Source of the DNA: CAYSDH01 sp964429805
GTDB lineage: Bacteria > Bacteroidota > Bacteroidia > Flavobacteriales_D > JABDKJ01
Direction: 5' to 3'
Assembly (NCBI GenBank): GCA_964429805.1
Contig: CAYSDH010000032.1
Location: 1-35,478, forward strand
DNA length: 35,478 bases
Shown in pieces: positions 1 through 8,382 of this stretch; the first letter of the stretch is position 1; each line of letters opens with the position of its first letter. A program made the translations under genes and the position numbers. The notes beneath the pieces were generated by a model that saw only the letters and a program-made list of their open reading frames with translations, had not been told where the DNA came from and ran no database searches.

Positions 1-491
1 ATTGACATATCAGATTCGTTGCTCCACATCAAATCTCGCGCATATGTATTGTTCACGACAATTGATAGCGGCTTTGTCTCCTCCAAAACGGCTCTCGATA
101 TTTTCAGACTATCCTGAATGAAGCTTTTCCCTTCCTCGGTTTTCCCAAGGGCACGTACATTATTCATAGAGGTTTCGCGGATTAGAAGTAAATCCCAGTG
201 AGACCAAAGACACTCTAGTTCTTCCGCTATTATTTGAAACTTGTTGAAATACTGATAGGTTGATTGCTGGCTATGTTCATAGAATTCCCTCAGGGGTTTA
301 GCTGGTTCTGATTCTCTGCTGAAAGATGGATTGATGCCGATAAATAGAATAGAGTTGTTAGGAATTGAAGACGGGGCAATGAAGCCTCTGTGGACGTATG
401 GAACTTTGTCAACATGGGCGTCAATTAGTTCGTTGATCTCCTTACCGAGAGAACATTCATCTATTCTTAATGCACTTTGTCTACTTGACAT
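1..491 (-). CDS. Uracil-DNA-glycosylase-like family protein, 3' end cut by window edge
   Basis: Reading the minus strand from the ATG at 491 gives 163 open codons to the window edge with no stop. Around residues 47-58 there is a hydrophobic strand followed by GINPSFS (ILFIGINPSFS), which resembles the 'vGlNPG' first motif of the uracil-DNA glycosylase superfamily. A second strand with VVNN occurs near residue 147. These are seen directly; the family assignment is inference from motif shape, and the substrate (uracil, another base lesion, or none) cannot be told. The C-terminal part lies outside the window. The start codon is 2 nt after the stop of the upstream minus-strand gene (494-735), so the two are probably co-transcribed. 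Confidence 0.6.
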   Translation of the reverse strand, partial: MSSRQSALRIDECSLGKEINELIDAHVDKVPYVHRGFIAPSSIPNNSILFIGINPSFSRESEPAKPLREFYEHSQQSTYQYFNKFQIIAEELECLWSHWDLLLIRETSMNNVRALGKTEEGKSFIQDSLKISRAVLEETKPLSIVVNNTYARDLMWSNESDMS

Positions 492-493
492 AT

Positions 494-735
494 TCAAACG
501 ACTGTCCTCGTATTCACGCTCAACTTGTTCACCTCCACTTTCACTCCAGGGTAGTGTTCGGCTAAAACCGCAAATACGGAAGCCTCCTTCTTTCTACCTT
601 GGAGTTGAGATGAAACAACTCCATCAAGCATTAGTGTCTTGTTGATTTGAACAATGCCATTCTTTTGCCCCGTTCCTTTTATAATTACTTCAGTNNNNNN
701 NNNNAAAACAAGATATTCAGAAGTATCGTTTTCAT
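494..735 (-). CDS. Small protein of unknown function, interrupted by an assembly gap
   Basis: The minus strand between the gap (694) and the TGA at 496-494 is open for 66 codons, ending in KLSVNTRTVV. On the other side of the gap an ATG at 735 starts MKTILLNILF, a plausible hydrophobic N-terminus, and is the only nearby start. The N10 gap is a placeholder, and with exactly 10 bases the two halves would be out of frame, so the true gap length must differ if they are one gene. I do not recognise the family. It probably forms a two-gene unit with the UDG-like gene that starts 2 nt downstream. Confidence 0.45.
695..704. other. Assembly gap (10 N)
   Basis: Ten N bases inside the small minus-strand gene 494-735. 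The size is probably nominal. Confidence 0.99.
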
Positions 736-869
736 ATTTTTCGAATTACTCACAACGTACATATAAACGCAATAGCATTTACAAACCTCTCAAAAATACC
801 GAAAACAATCAGCCCTAAATCAACGACTACGCTCTGCACAAGAACACTTCCAACTCAAGAATAAAAAAC

Positions 870-1712
870 TCACCCCACCCTGGCTACTGTACCCAACGGT
901 AAACTCGTGCCTGACTTTGACCGTATCACAATCTCTTGACAGTCAATAGGTGCCGCAGAGCGGTGCTCTCTGACTAGATTGGTCAACATTACTGGGCTTA
1001 ATCCTGAGTATGTGTTGACTATCCACTTTGTGCTGGGGTTTGAGATTTTGTTGATGTCCGAAAGCAAGTCATTGAGCTTGTCTTCCAGTTTCCACTTCTC
1101 CCCTTTTGTACCCTGACCAAAACTCGGTGGATCCATGATTATCATGTCATAGGTGTTCACTCTGCGCGCTTCACGCTGCACAAATTTTTGAGCATCTTCT
1201 ACAATCCATCTGATGTCTTGTTGCGAAGACAGCTCCATGTTTTTCTTGCCCCAGGCCACCACTTGCTTGATGCTGTCTACGTGCGTCACGCTAGCCCCTT
1301 TTGCGCGGGCAGCTAGACTGGCTCCTCCTGTGTAGGCAAACAGGTTGAGTACTCGGCTGCCTTTTTCTGTGTGCTTATAGATATACTTCCAGTTGGCCGC
1401 ATGCTCTGGAAAAATGCCAATGTGCTTAAACTTCGTCAACCTCAGTTCGAAAGCAATCTTCGTGTCGGCTAGGGGAAAAAACATTGTCCAGTCTTGCACA
1501 TGCGACTTCGACTCCCAATGCCCTTTCCCTTTTGAGTCAAATACAAACTGTGCATCACAGTCTTTCTTCCACTCGTCAACCTTCTTACCCGGACTCCAGA
1601 TGGCCAGCGTCTCTGGCCGTATCAATTTGAGGCGACCAAAACGCTCGTACTTCTGCCCATTACCGCAGTCTAATAATTCGTAATCTGGAAAATGATCTGC
1701 GCTGAATGGCAT
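870..1712 (-). CDS. Class I SAM-dependent rRNA methyltransferase, RlmI-like (COG1092 type)
   Basis: The 280-residue protein has the Rossmann-type methyltransferase core: motif I VLNLFAYTGGAS at residues 121-132 (S-adenosylmethionine binding), an acidic residue after strand 2 (THVDS, about 143-147), and motif IV MDPPSFG at 193-199. DPPSF following a hydrophobic strand is typical of the RlmI/RlmK-like (Methyltrans_SAM) group that methylates rRNA bases. The N-terminal PUA domain of full RlmI (about 390 residues) is absent; the protein starts with a short beta-rich region instead. This fits the short form common in Bacteroidota. The exact rRNA target is not determinable from sequence. It lies 39 nt downstream of the 1752-2744 gene on the same strand, so co-transcription is likely. 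Confidence 0.82.
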   Translation of the reverse strand: MPFSADHFPDYELLDCGNGQKYERFGRLKLIRPETLAIWSPGKKVDEWKKDCDAQFVFDSKGKGHWESKSHVQDWTMFFPLADTKIAFELRLTKFKHIGIFPEHAANWKYIYKHTEKGSRVLNLFAYTGGASLAARAKGASVTHVDSIKQVVAWGKKNMELSSQQDIRWIVEDAQKFVQREARRVNTYDMIIMDPPSFGQGTKGEKWKLEDKLNDLLSDINKISNPSTKWIVNTYSGLSPVMLTNLVREHRSAAPIDCQEIVIRSKSGTSLPLGTVARVG

Positions 1713-1751
1713 AAACTCAATTCGTGTGAAGTGTGTGTTTTTTAATCTGGC

Positions 1752-2744
1752 TTACTGGCATACCGCCTGGACATCCTTCCTGTAATAGGTCTTATTAGGG
1801 ATGTTGATTTCGGTGCGATGGAAGACATCAGCAATGCGCTCACCTGACTTCAACTTGAGCAGCCAAGGCTTGTAGTGCTCAGGCAGGTCGCTGTCTGCCA
1901 GCACTGAGTCAATCAGCGCTGCATCCATCATCTCTGCGCGCTGTATGAATGAGAAGAGCATCTGCAAGCAATACTCTCTCACGTCAGGCCCTTTGGCCGC
2001 GCGAGTGGGTGCAAAATACTCGTCTTCTTCTATACCGTGCACCTCTCCTTGGTTGACGTAAAACTGATAAGTCTTCTCTCTCGAAATACCAAGCTTGTCT
2101 GATATACCCAGTCGGTAAATGAGATGCCTCAGCTCTTTTTTAAATGGTTTTAAAATCGGATTATTTCTCAATCCATCTGTCTTTCGCTTTTTGTCTGGCG
2201 TCCACATCACCATGGTCGCACTCAGACTTTCTGGCAGAAAAACCAAGTGAGGCGTCCAACTGTCAATGCGCGAGGGATTCCAGTCTTTCTGATGAAAATG
2301 TTTACTGATTTTCATATCCGCCTTGAGCGTCTGCTCATCTATCTTCACGTCTTTGTCAAAGAGCATAGACTCATAACCTGAGCCATAAAACGCATAGGTG
2401 GTAAGTATATAGTTGTTGTGATGATGTATGCAGTGTGCGGCTACATCCTGTGAACCTTCTGGCCCGGCAGGAAACAGATGGACTTTAAGCACGAAGTCTT
2501 CTTTCTCATAGACATAGAAAAAAGGAATGTTGTAATAAGACCATTCGAAATCCAAGAAGCCTTTGTCCGTAAAATTTCGCTTGGCCACCTCTTTCAAGAA
2601 TTCTTCATCCTGTCCCATCTTCATAAGCACAGGCTCTACCGCTTTGTGAAACGCTACCCTGTCTTCATGAGTGGTGTTCAGTAACTCGACCTCCTTGATG
2701 TAGGGATGATTCTCGAAGTACTTACTATTATCAGCATTAGCCAT
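1752..2744 (-). CDS. Conserved-looking cytosolic protein of unknown function, possibly cupin-like
   Basis: A 330-residue protein without signal peptide or membrane segment. I do not recognise the family. Residues 101-130 contain a histidine-rich stretch (H104, then HHH at 107-109) followed by beta-strand-like sequence and GSGYESMLFD. A second beta-rich region near residues 160-185 contains TPHLVFLPE. A clustered-histidine first motif with a later His/Glu motif recalls metal-binding cupins, but this is a weak inference. The C-terminal third is helical and charged. The ATG at 2744 is preceded by a TATCTTTA box-like sequence on the minus strand. It is the first gene of a probable two-gene unit with the RlmI-like methyltransferase. 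Confidence 0.6.
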   Translation of the reverse strand: MANADNSKYFENHPYIKEVELLNTTHEDRVAFHKAVEPVLMKMGQDEEFLKEVAKRNFTDKGFLDFEWSYYNIPFFYVYEKEDFVLKVHLFPAGPEGSQDVAAHCIHHHNNYILTTYAFYGSGYESMLFDKDVKIDEQTLKADMKISKHFHQKDWNPSRIDSWTPHLVFLPESLSATMVMWTPDKKRKTDGLRNNPILKPFKKELRHLIYRLGISDKLGISREKTYQFYVNQGEVHGIEEDEYFAPTRAAKGPDVREYCLQMLFSFIQRAEMMDAALIDSVLADSDLPEHYKPWLLKLKSGERIADVFHRTEINIPNKTYYRKDVQAVCQ

Positions 2745-2881
2745 GTCTGAGTTTTTTGTAAAGATAAGGCTTGGAGTCTTGTGACATCAACAATTTCACC
2801 CTGCAATTCTCCGTGCTGTTGCGCATAAGTCAATTCTGTTTAACATCTCACAAATGTGCTGTGTGCTGTGGTAGTTTAATC

Positions 2882-2889
2882 TACCTTCG
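2882..2889 (+). promoter_or_regulatory. Putative Bacteroidota -7 box TACCTTCG
   Basis: TACCTTCG matches the TAnnTTTG consensus with one change and ends 5 nt before the ATG of the HI0933-type flavoprotein gene. The same octamer recurs at 14250-14257 before the E1 gene. Such a short distance implies a near-leaderless mRNA. Confidence 0.35.
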
Positions 2890-2894
2890 AGCGC

Positions 2895-4094
2895 ATGTAT
2901 GACTTAGTAGTAGTTGGAGGAGGCGCGGCCGGATTTTTCACCGCCATCTGTTTGGCAGAAAAACGGCCCAATTCCAAAATCATCATCTTAGAAAAATCAT
3001 CAAAAGTACTCGCCAAAGTGCGCGTGTCAGGTGGCGGACGCTGCAATGTAACGCATGCTTGTTTTGAACCGAGAGAGATGGTCAAACACTACCCGCGTGG
3101 CCACAAAGAGTTACTCGGGCCATTCACTAAGTTTTTATGTGGCGACATGATGGAGTGGCTGTCTGACCGTGGCGTAGAGACTAAGATAGAAGAAGATGGA
3201 CGTGTGTTTCCTAGCAGCGATTCTTCTCAAACTATCATCTCTTGCTTTCGTGAGATTTGCGAAAAGCACAAGATTGAAATCAGGACGCAATGTGGCATTA
3301 CTTCACTGAGTAAAAATGAGGACGGATGGTCAGTTAATGGTCCTGAGAGCTTTGCTTCAAAGTCTGTCATGCTCGCCACCGGAAGCACTCCCTCGGTGTG
3401 GCAGATGCTTGGCGACATGGGTTATGAGATTGTTAACCCTGTGCCCTCGCTCTTCACCTTTAACATTGACGATGAGCTGCTCGAAGACCTTCCCGGCCTC
3501 AGCATGCCTGCCGCTGAAGTCAATATAATCGGGACAAAATTTAGAGACTCTGGCCCGTTGCTTATCACGCATTGGGGCTTGAGCGGGCCTGCCGTTTTGA
3601 AACTTTCTGCCTGGGCTGCGAGAGAATTGGCTGAGGCTGAGTATCGTTTTGAGATTGAAGTAAACTGGCTAGGCATGGAGACTTCACGCATCAAAGAGGC
3701 CATCGAAGAGGCACGGGCCGACCACGGAACCAGACTCGTGCGCAACTACCCACTCTTAGGTACGCCACGCAGATTGTGGGCAAGATTTAGCGATGTGTCA
3801 GGCCTAGACCATGTGAACTATGGTAGCATTAAAGCTAGTCAGATAGACGACTTAATACAAACGCTCAGCGCAAACACACTCCGAGTGAATGGGAAGAGCA
3901 CCTTTAAAGAAGAGTTTGTCACTTGCGGTGGTGTGGAGCGAAAACAGATTGACTTCAAGACCATGCAGAGTCGAAAACACGAAGGCCTTTTCATGGCTGG
4001 TGAGGTGATTGACATTGACGCAGTCACTGGTGGATTTAATTTTCAAGCAGCCTGGACGGAGGCTTTTCTAGCGGCAGAAAATCTGGCCAAGTAG
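2895..4094 (+). CDS. NAD(P)/FAD-dependent oxidoreductase, HI0933/YhiN/BaiN family
   Basis: A 399-residue flavoprotein of normal family length. The N-terminus carries the dinucleotide-binding motif VVGGGAAG (residues 6-13) followed by an acidic residue ending strand 2 (E33 in ILEKSS). The hallmark VSGGGRCNVTH is at 44-54. A C-terminal FAD-contact region contains FMAGEVIDIDAVTGGFNFQ near 366-385. These are diagnostic of the HI0933-like family (related to BaiN), cytosolic FAD proteins whose physiological substrate is mostly unknown. The start is supported by the conserved MYDLVVVGGG beginning and by the box at 2882-2889. It appears monocistronic: it diverges from the 2744 gene and a separate leader precedes the next gene. 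Confidence 0.88.
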   Translation: MYDLVVVGGGAAGFFTAICLAEKRPNSKIIILEKSSKVLAKVRVSGGGRCNVTHACFEPREMVKHYPRGHKELLGPFTKFLCGDMMEWLSDRGVETKIEEDGRVFPSSDSSQTIISCFREICEKHKIEIRTQCGITSLSKNEDGWSVNGPESFASKSVMLATGSTPSVWQMLGDMGYEIVNPVPSLFTFNIDDELLEDLPGLSMPAAEVNIIGTKFRDSGPLLITHWGLSGPAVLKLSAWAARELAEAEYRFEIEVNWLGMETSRIKEAIEEARADHGTRLVRNYPLLGTPRRLWARFSDVSGLDHVNYGSIKASQIDDLIQTLSANTLRVNGKSTFKEEFVTCGGVERKQIDFKTMQSRKHEGLFMAGEVIDIDAVTGGFNFQAAWTEAFLAAENLAK

Positions 4095-4153
4095 CAAGAT
4101 TGAACCAATGTAAAATCAAGGTGTACTCATAGGTCAAACAACACGATTGACTT

Positions 4154-4636
4154 ATGAAAAAACTCCTTTGCATTCTTATCATACTGAGCAGCGCCAGCGC
4201 ATTTGCTCAAACACATACCATTGCACATAAAAGCCACAGTGGCGGGCCAAACGAGATAGACCGAACGGGTATAGACCGGTTTGGCGAATACATCATGCCT
4301 CCTCGATTGGTGAAAGTTTCGCGGATTCAAAATGAGCATGAACGCGCCACCATATTTCACTACCAGTCTTCCATGACCGCGCCATACACGCAGCGTGTCG
4401 ATGAGCACCCTGTCTTTAATGCACCAACCGTAAACCTTGACAGTGTAAAAAAAGCCATGGGTTGGCAAGAAGTCGAGTTTGAAGGATTTGAACCAGCTCC
4501 TATTCAAAAAGAGCATTCAGAAGGTCATCTTCTTCCTACCGGCAGTGCTGAGCCAGCAGCCATAAGTTTTGCTTTATTGGCGGTTATGATGGCCTTCGTT
4601 TTTCTTACGAAGAATGAGAAGCCAAGTAGCACATGA
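4154..4636 (+). CDS. Secreted protein with C-terminal membrane anchor, unknown function
   Basis: A 160-residue protein. Residues 1-18 form a clear signal peptide (MKKLLCILIILSSASAFA, then QTHT). The middle is polar with no motif I recognise. Residues about 127-152 form LPTGS, a short Ala-rich linker and one hydrophobic segment (FALLAVMMAFVFL), ending in a short tail with lysines (TKNEK). The short motif, membrane helix and charged tail have the layout of an envelope sorting signal or a simple anchor. The last 4 nt overlap the ATG of the next gene (ATGA), so the two are translationally coupled and likely act together at the inner membrane. Confidence 0.7.
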   Translation: MKKLLCILIILSSASAFAQTHTIAHKSHSGGPNEIDRTGIDRFGEYIMPPRLVKVSRIQNEHERATIFHYQSSMTAPYTQRVDEHPVFNAPTVNLDSVKKAMGWQEVEFEGFEPAPIQKEHSEGHLLPTGSAEPAAISFALLAVMMAFVFLTKNEKPSST

Positions 4637-5805
4637 GCCATCACACTTTTGTATCGAGGCTCCGATTTTTAGTTGGCTCATATCTGCTTTTAGTCGCAGC
4701 AGCGATGCCTTTTCACTATGACATCATACCTGACTTGGCGCGCGACTGTGCGCTCCTTGCAGAACCACTGGTTAAACTCATTGGCGAGACCACACTTGGA
4801 TTTTGCCCGACATGTGTCTGGACCATCTCTTCTGACAGTCACGGGCTGATGGTCTATTTGCTGGGCCTCTTTCCCATTGCGGTCATTATTATGGTGATCA
4901 GCACTCGGCTTTCGGACAGCCGGCACTCCCAAGTCATGACCATTATGCGCTTAGGACTATTGTTATTCTTGACCCTCCATCTAGCGCGCTATGGGCTGAG
5001 CAAAATCCTACTCCGTCAGTTTACCGAGCCACAAGCCAACTTGCTGTACACGCCACTCGGCTTTTTAGAAAAAGACATCTTGTTTTGGTCTACTATCGGC
5101 AGTTCTCAGATTTACAACTGGGTGAGCGGTGGCTTAGAATTAATTACCGCCATGCTGCTCTTACACCCCAAGACACGCAGTTTTGCGCTACTGATGGCCA
5201 GCGGCATCATGGCCCATGTCCTGTTTCTGAACATCAGTTTTAACATTGACGTCAAGACTTTTGCACTGAGCCTGCTGCTCATCGCGCTGTTTCTGTCATG
5301 GAGAAACTGGTGGCAAATCATACGCGGCATGCGCAGTGGTGTCATCATACTCACATCCGCTAGACCAAGCGCTACATGGATGACGCGCATCAAGCCGCTG
5401 ATCATTCTTCTCATTATCGTTGAGCTTTTGGGCCGATATATGAACAGTGGCGCCCAAGTACATCTTCACTCTTCTATACTCGAAGAAAGTGCCTACAGAA
5501 TACAGGAAAATCATGCTTCTTATCAGCGCATTTTCTTTCATGACCAGGGCTATGTCATATTGCAAGACCATGGCGGCCGCATGCACAGTCAGCGGATTAC
5601 GGGCATGGTCAACGACACGATTATCTATCTACAGTCTGGCGACATGCTGACACTTCAGCCTGCACATCCAGACCTCAGAATACAAGCCAAGCTGCGCAAC
5701 GAAGAGGAGACGTGGACGATCTTAAAAATTGACCTTGAGCGTCTGCCCTTAAGTAAAGACGACACAAACTGGATGATTAAAAAACATCTGTCAGAATTAA
5801 AATAG
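4633..5805 (+). CDS. Polytopic inner-membrane protein, DoxX-like
   Basis: A 390-residue protein with about seven hydrophobic segments in the first 265 residues (around 10-30, 70-88, 102-118, 150-178, 185-200, 206-224 and 253-266) and a soluble C-terminal domain of about 120 residues. The segment RYGLSKILLRQF followed by LLYTPLG resembles the first-helix region of DoxX/MauE-like proteins, which are linked to redox or quinone functions; this is a family-level inference only. CPTC near 57-60 could be redox-active. Its ATG overlaps the TGA of the upstream anchored protein, indicating coupled translation. The C-terminal domain faces one side of the membrane and shows no motif I recognise. Confidence 0.6.
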   Translation: MSHHTFVSRLRFLVGSYLLLVAAAMPFHYDIIPDLARDCALLAEPLVKLIGETTLGFCPTCVWTISSDSHGLMVYLLGLFPIAVIIMVISTRLSDSRHSQVMTIMRLGLLLFLTLHLARYGLSKILLRQFTEPQANLLYTPLGFLEKDILFWSTIGSSQIYNWVSGGLELITAMLLLHPKTRSFALLMASGIMAHVLFLNISFNIDVKTFALSLLLIALFLSWRNWWQIIRGMRSGVIILTSARPSATWMTRIKPLIILLIIVELLGRYMNSGAQVHLHSSILEESAYRIQENHASYQRIFFHDQGYVILQDHGGRMHSQRITGMVNDTIIYLQSGDMLTLQPAHPDLRIQAKLRNEEETWTILKIDLERLPLSKDDTNWMIKKHLSELK

Positions 5806-5843
5806 TAGTCAATTTCTGACCTGACAACTTCGCAGTATTGACG

Positions 5844-5851
5844 TACTTTGG
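5844..5851 (+). promoter_or_regulatory. Putative -7 box TACTTTGG
   Basis: TACTTTGG matches TAnnTTTG except at one position and ends 4 nt before the ATG at 5856, as seen before several other genes here. No convincing -33 element was found, so the call is weak. Confidence 0.27.
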
Positions 5852-5855
5852 ATAG

Positions 5856-8375
5856 ATGAAAAAAGCGCTATTCGCATCGTTAGGTATTGCCGCCATCCTG
5901 TTAGGTGTCTACACTCAATTGCCAGAGGCAAATACCGACCTGCCAAAACCAGAGATGAAGAAGGGCTTGTACCCTAACGAGTGGGCGTACAATCAGCGGG
6001 CTTATCCGCACCAAGTGATTGATAAGAAGGAGGCGAAAAAAGCGCTCGATGATTTTCAAATTTTAAAAACAGCCAAGTCTGGTTCTGTCGGAGAATGGGA
6101 AAATCACGGACCAGAAAACATTGGTGGACGCATCACAGATATTTCTATCTCACCAACAGACGACAACACGTTTTATGTCGGAACTGCCCAGGGAGGTGTT
6201 TTTAAAACCACCGATGCGGGAGAAAATTGGAGCACCGTATTTGATGGTGTTACGCGCGGTATGATTGGAGATGTGACTGTGGCTCCGAGCAATGACCAGC
6301 GCATTTATGTAGGAACAGGAGAAGCAAACGCATCAGGTACTTCTGGTGCTTTTTTTGGTGACGGTGTCTGGACTTCTGCAGATGCTGGCGCCACATGGAC
6401 AAACATTGGTTTGGAAAACAGCCAGCACATTGCCCGTATATTGGTTGACCCAGAAGATGAAGACCGACTCTTTGTCGCGGCAACTGGAACGCTCTATGGC
6501 ACAGGCACTAATCGTGGAGTCTATAAAACTGAAGACGGTGGCAGCAACTGGGAGCAGATGCTTTTTGTGACTGACAGCACTGCGTGCACAGATTTAATCA
6601 TGCATCCCACAGACCATGACACACTCTACGCGGCCATGTGGGAGCGCAGAAGATATCCTTGGCAGAGAGATTATGCGGGAGTAAGCTCAGGTGTCTACAG
6701 AACCTATGATGGCGGAGAAAACTGGGAGCTACTCACCAACGGCATTCCAAATAATGATGAAAACCTGGGCCGCATAGGACTCGCACTTTCTGAGTCTGAG
6801 CCTAATGTGATTTATGCCACGGTGGCCCTTGACCCCATCACCAATCAGTTTGGAGGACTCTACCGCAGCACCGATTTTGGTGACTCTTGGGACTTGGTGA
6901 TCCTTGATGATCTGATAAATGTGTACTCCAGTTTTGGTTGGTACTTCGGTAATTTGCGCGTGCACCCAGAGGTATGGGATGATGTGCATGTACTTGGCCA
7001 ATCATATGTGCGCGTCACCGACAACGCCACGTCATGGACTGCTGATGGGCAGATGCACGTAGATTTTCACGCCATGGAGTTTGGCAATCAAAACACAGAC
7101 ATGATCCTCTGCGGTAATGATGGCGGCCTCTACATCTCCATGGACAATGGCGAGAACTGGAGCCACTTTCAGAATATGCCCATCACACAGTTTTATCAAA
7201 TAGAAGTGAGCGAGTCAGCACCTGAAGTATTACTCGGTGGCACGCAAGATAACAACACGCTCACCAATCAGTTTGATCCAGAAGAGTACACACCAATACT
7301 TGGAGGCGATGGTTTTCATGTCGAGGTTGATCCGATTGATGCGAACTATGTGTATGCAGAATATCAGTGGGGAAATTTCTTTCGCTCAGAAGACGGAGGA
7401 CTCTATATGAGTTATGCTACACCCTACCTTGATGAGACCGACCGCACGAATTGGAACACGCCATTCATAGTCTCAAAAGAGAACAGCGAAGTGCTGTACT
7501 ATGGCTCAAACAGAGTGTGGAGAAGTGATGACCGAGCAGTGACTTGGTATCCCATTAGCGATGACTTAAGCGATGGCCCCCACCCTAGCGGCTCTTTAAG
7601 CTACGGCACCTTGACTACGCTTGCTGCTTCTGAGCAGACTGACGGTGTGGTTTACACGGGCACGGATGATGGAAATGTCCATGTCACGTTTGACAATGGC
7701 GCCTCGTGGAGCAACATCTCAAACGGACTCCCTGATCGGTATGTGACAGGACTGGCTATTGACCCCGCTGACGACATGACCGCTTATGTGACTTTTTCTG
7801 GTTATGGGTTTTTGGACTTTAACTCACACATTTTTAAGACGACTGATGGCGGGCAAAACTGGGTGGGCATTGCTGGTAACCTTCCTGCTGTTCCCATCAA
7901 TGATGTGCTGATACAGGCCAATCCGTTTAGACTATTTATTACCACTGATGTGTCGGTCTTTTTCTCTGATGACGATGGCCTGAACTGGGATATACTCGGT
8001 ACAAATCTGCCTATACTAAGTATGACACATCTGCAATATCACGAAGGAGAAAATAAAATCTACACAGGTACTTTTGGCCGATCCATATTCAGTTATGACC
8101 TAGGGCAACTCCCTGTGGTAGGCATAGCAGAATATGACGAAGAGCTTGTATCGCTCTACCCCAACCCTGCGCAAGACGTGCTAAATCTGGAGTCTAAATA
8201 CTCTATAGAAAGCTACACTATCTATAACGACAAGGGACAGCAAGTGATGACTCAGCGCACTCAGCAGGCTCGATTTGTGCAGATTGATGTGCGCACACTA
8301 CCTAGTGGTCGCTATACCATCGTGACTGAAGGAGACGCGAAAGAGCGGACACAGTCTTTTATTAAAATTCATTGA
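5856..8375 (+). CDS. Large secreted Asp-box beta-propeller protein with T9SS C-terminal sorting domain
   Basis: An 839-residue protein with an N-terminal signal sequence (MKKALFASLGIAAILLGVYT). Ten Asp-box-type motifs of the form S/T-x-D-x-G-x-x-W are visible, for example KTTDAGENW, TSADAGATW, KTEDGGSNW, RTYDGGENW, RSTDFGDSW, ISMDNGENW, VTFDNGASW, KTTDGGQNW and FSDDDGLNW, plus one degenerate copy (RSEDGG without Trp). This predicts one or two VPS10/sialidase-like beta-propellers. GPENIGGRI (about 85-93) is the usual start of such exported propellers. The last 75 residues (YPNPAQDVLNL ... GRYTIV) are a type A T9SS sorting domain, so the product is secreted or attached to the cell surface. No catalytic sialidase residues could be assigned; a binding or structural role is as likely as an enzymatic one. 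Confidence 0.85.
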   Translation: MKKALFASLGIAAILLGVYTQLPEANTDLPKPEMKKGLYPNEWAYNQRAYPHQVIDKKEAKKALDDFQILKTAKSGSVGEWENHGPENIGGRITDISISPTDDNTFYVGTAQGGVFKTTDAGENWSTVFDGVTRGMIGDVTVAPSNDQRIYVGTGEANASGTSGAFFGDGVWTSADAGATWTNIGLENSQHIARILVDPEDEDRLFVAATGTLYGTGTNRGVYKTEDGGSNWEQMLFVTDSTACTDLIMHPTDHDTLYAAMWERRRYPWQRDYAGVSSGVYRTYDGGENWELLTNGIPNNDENLGRIGLALSESEPNVIYATVALDPITNQFGGLYRSTDFGDSWDLVILDDLINVYSSFGWYFGNLRVHPEVWDDVHVLGQSYVRVTDNATSWTADGQMHVDFHAMEFGNQNTDMILCGNDGGLYISMDNGENWSHFQNMPITQFYQIEVSESAPEVLLGGTQDNNTLTNQFDPEEYTPILGGDGFHVEVDPIDANYVYAEYQWGNFFRSEDGGLYMSYATPYLDETDRTNWNTPFIVSKENSEVLYYGSNRVWRSDDRAVTWYPISDDLSDGPHPSGSLSYGTLTTLAASEQTDGVVYTGTDDGNVHVTFDNGASWSNISNGLPDRYVTGLAIDPADDMTAYVTFSGYGFLDFNSHIFKTTDGGQNWVGIAGNLPAVPINDVLIQANPFRLFITTDVSVFFSDDDGLNWDILGTNLPILSMTHLQYHEGENKIYTGTFGRSIFSYDLGQLPVVGIAEYDEELVSLYPNPAQDVLNLESKYSIESYTIYNDKGQQVMTQRTQQARFVQIDVRTLPSGRYTIVTEGDAKERTQSFIKIH

Positions 8376-8382
8376 TAGGCGC

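Noticed and set aside
331..645. Plus-strand open frame of 104 codons
   Set aside because: It lies opposite two better minus-strand genes (1-491 and 494-735) and has no family-like sequence.
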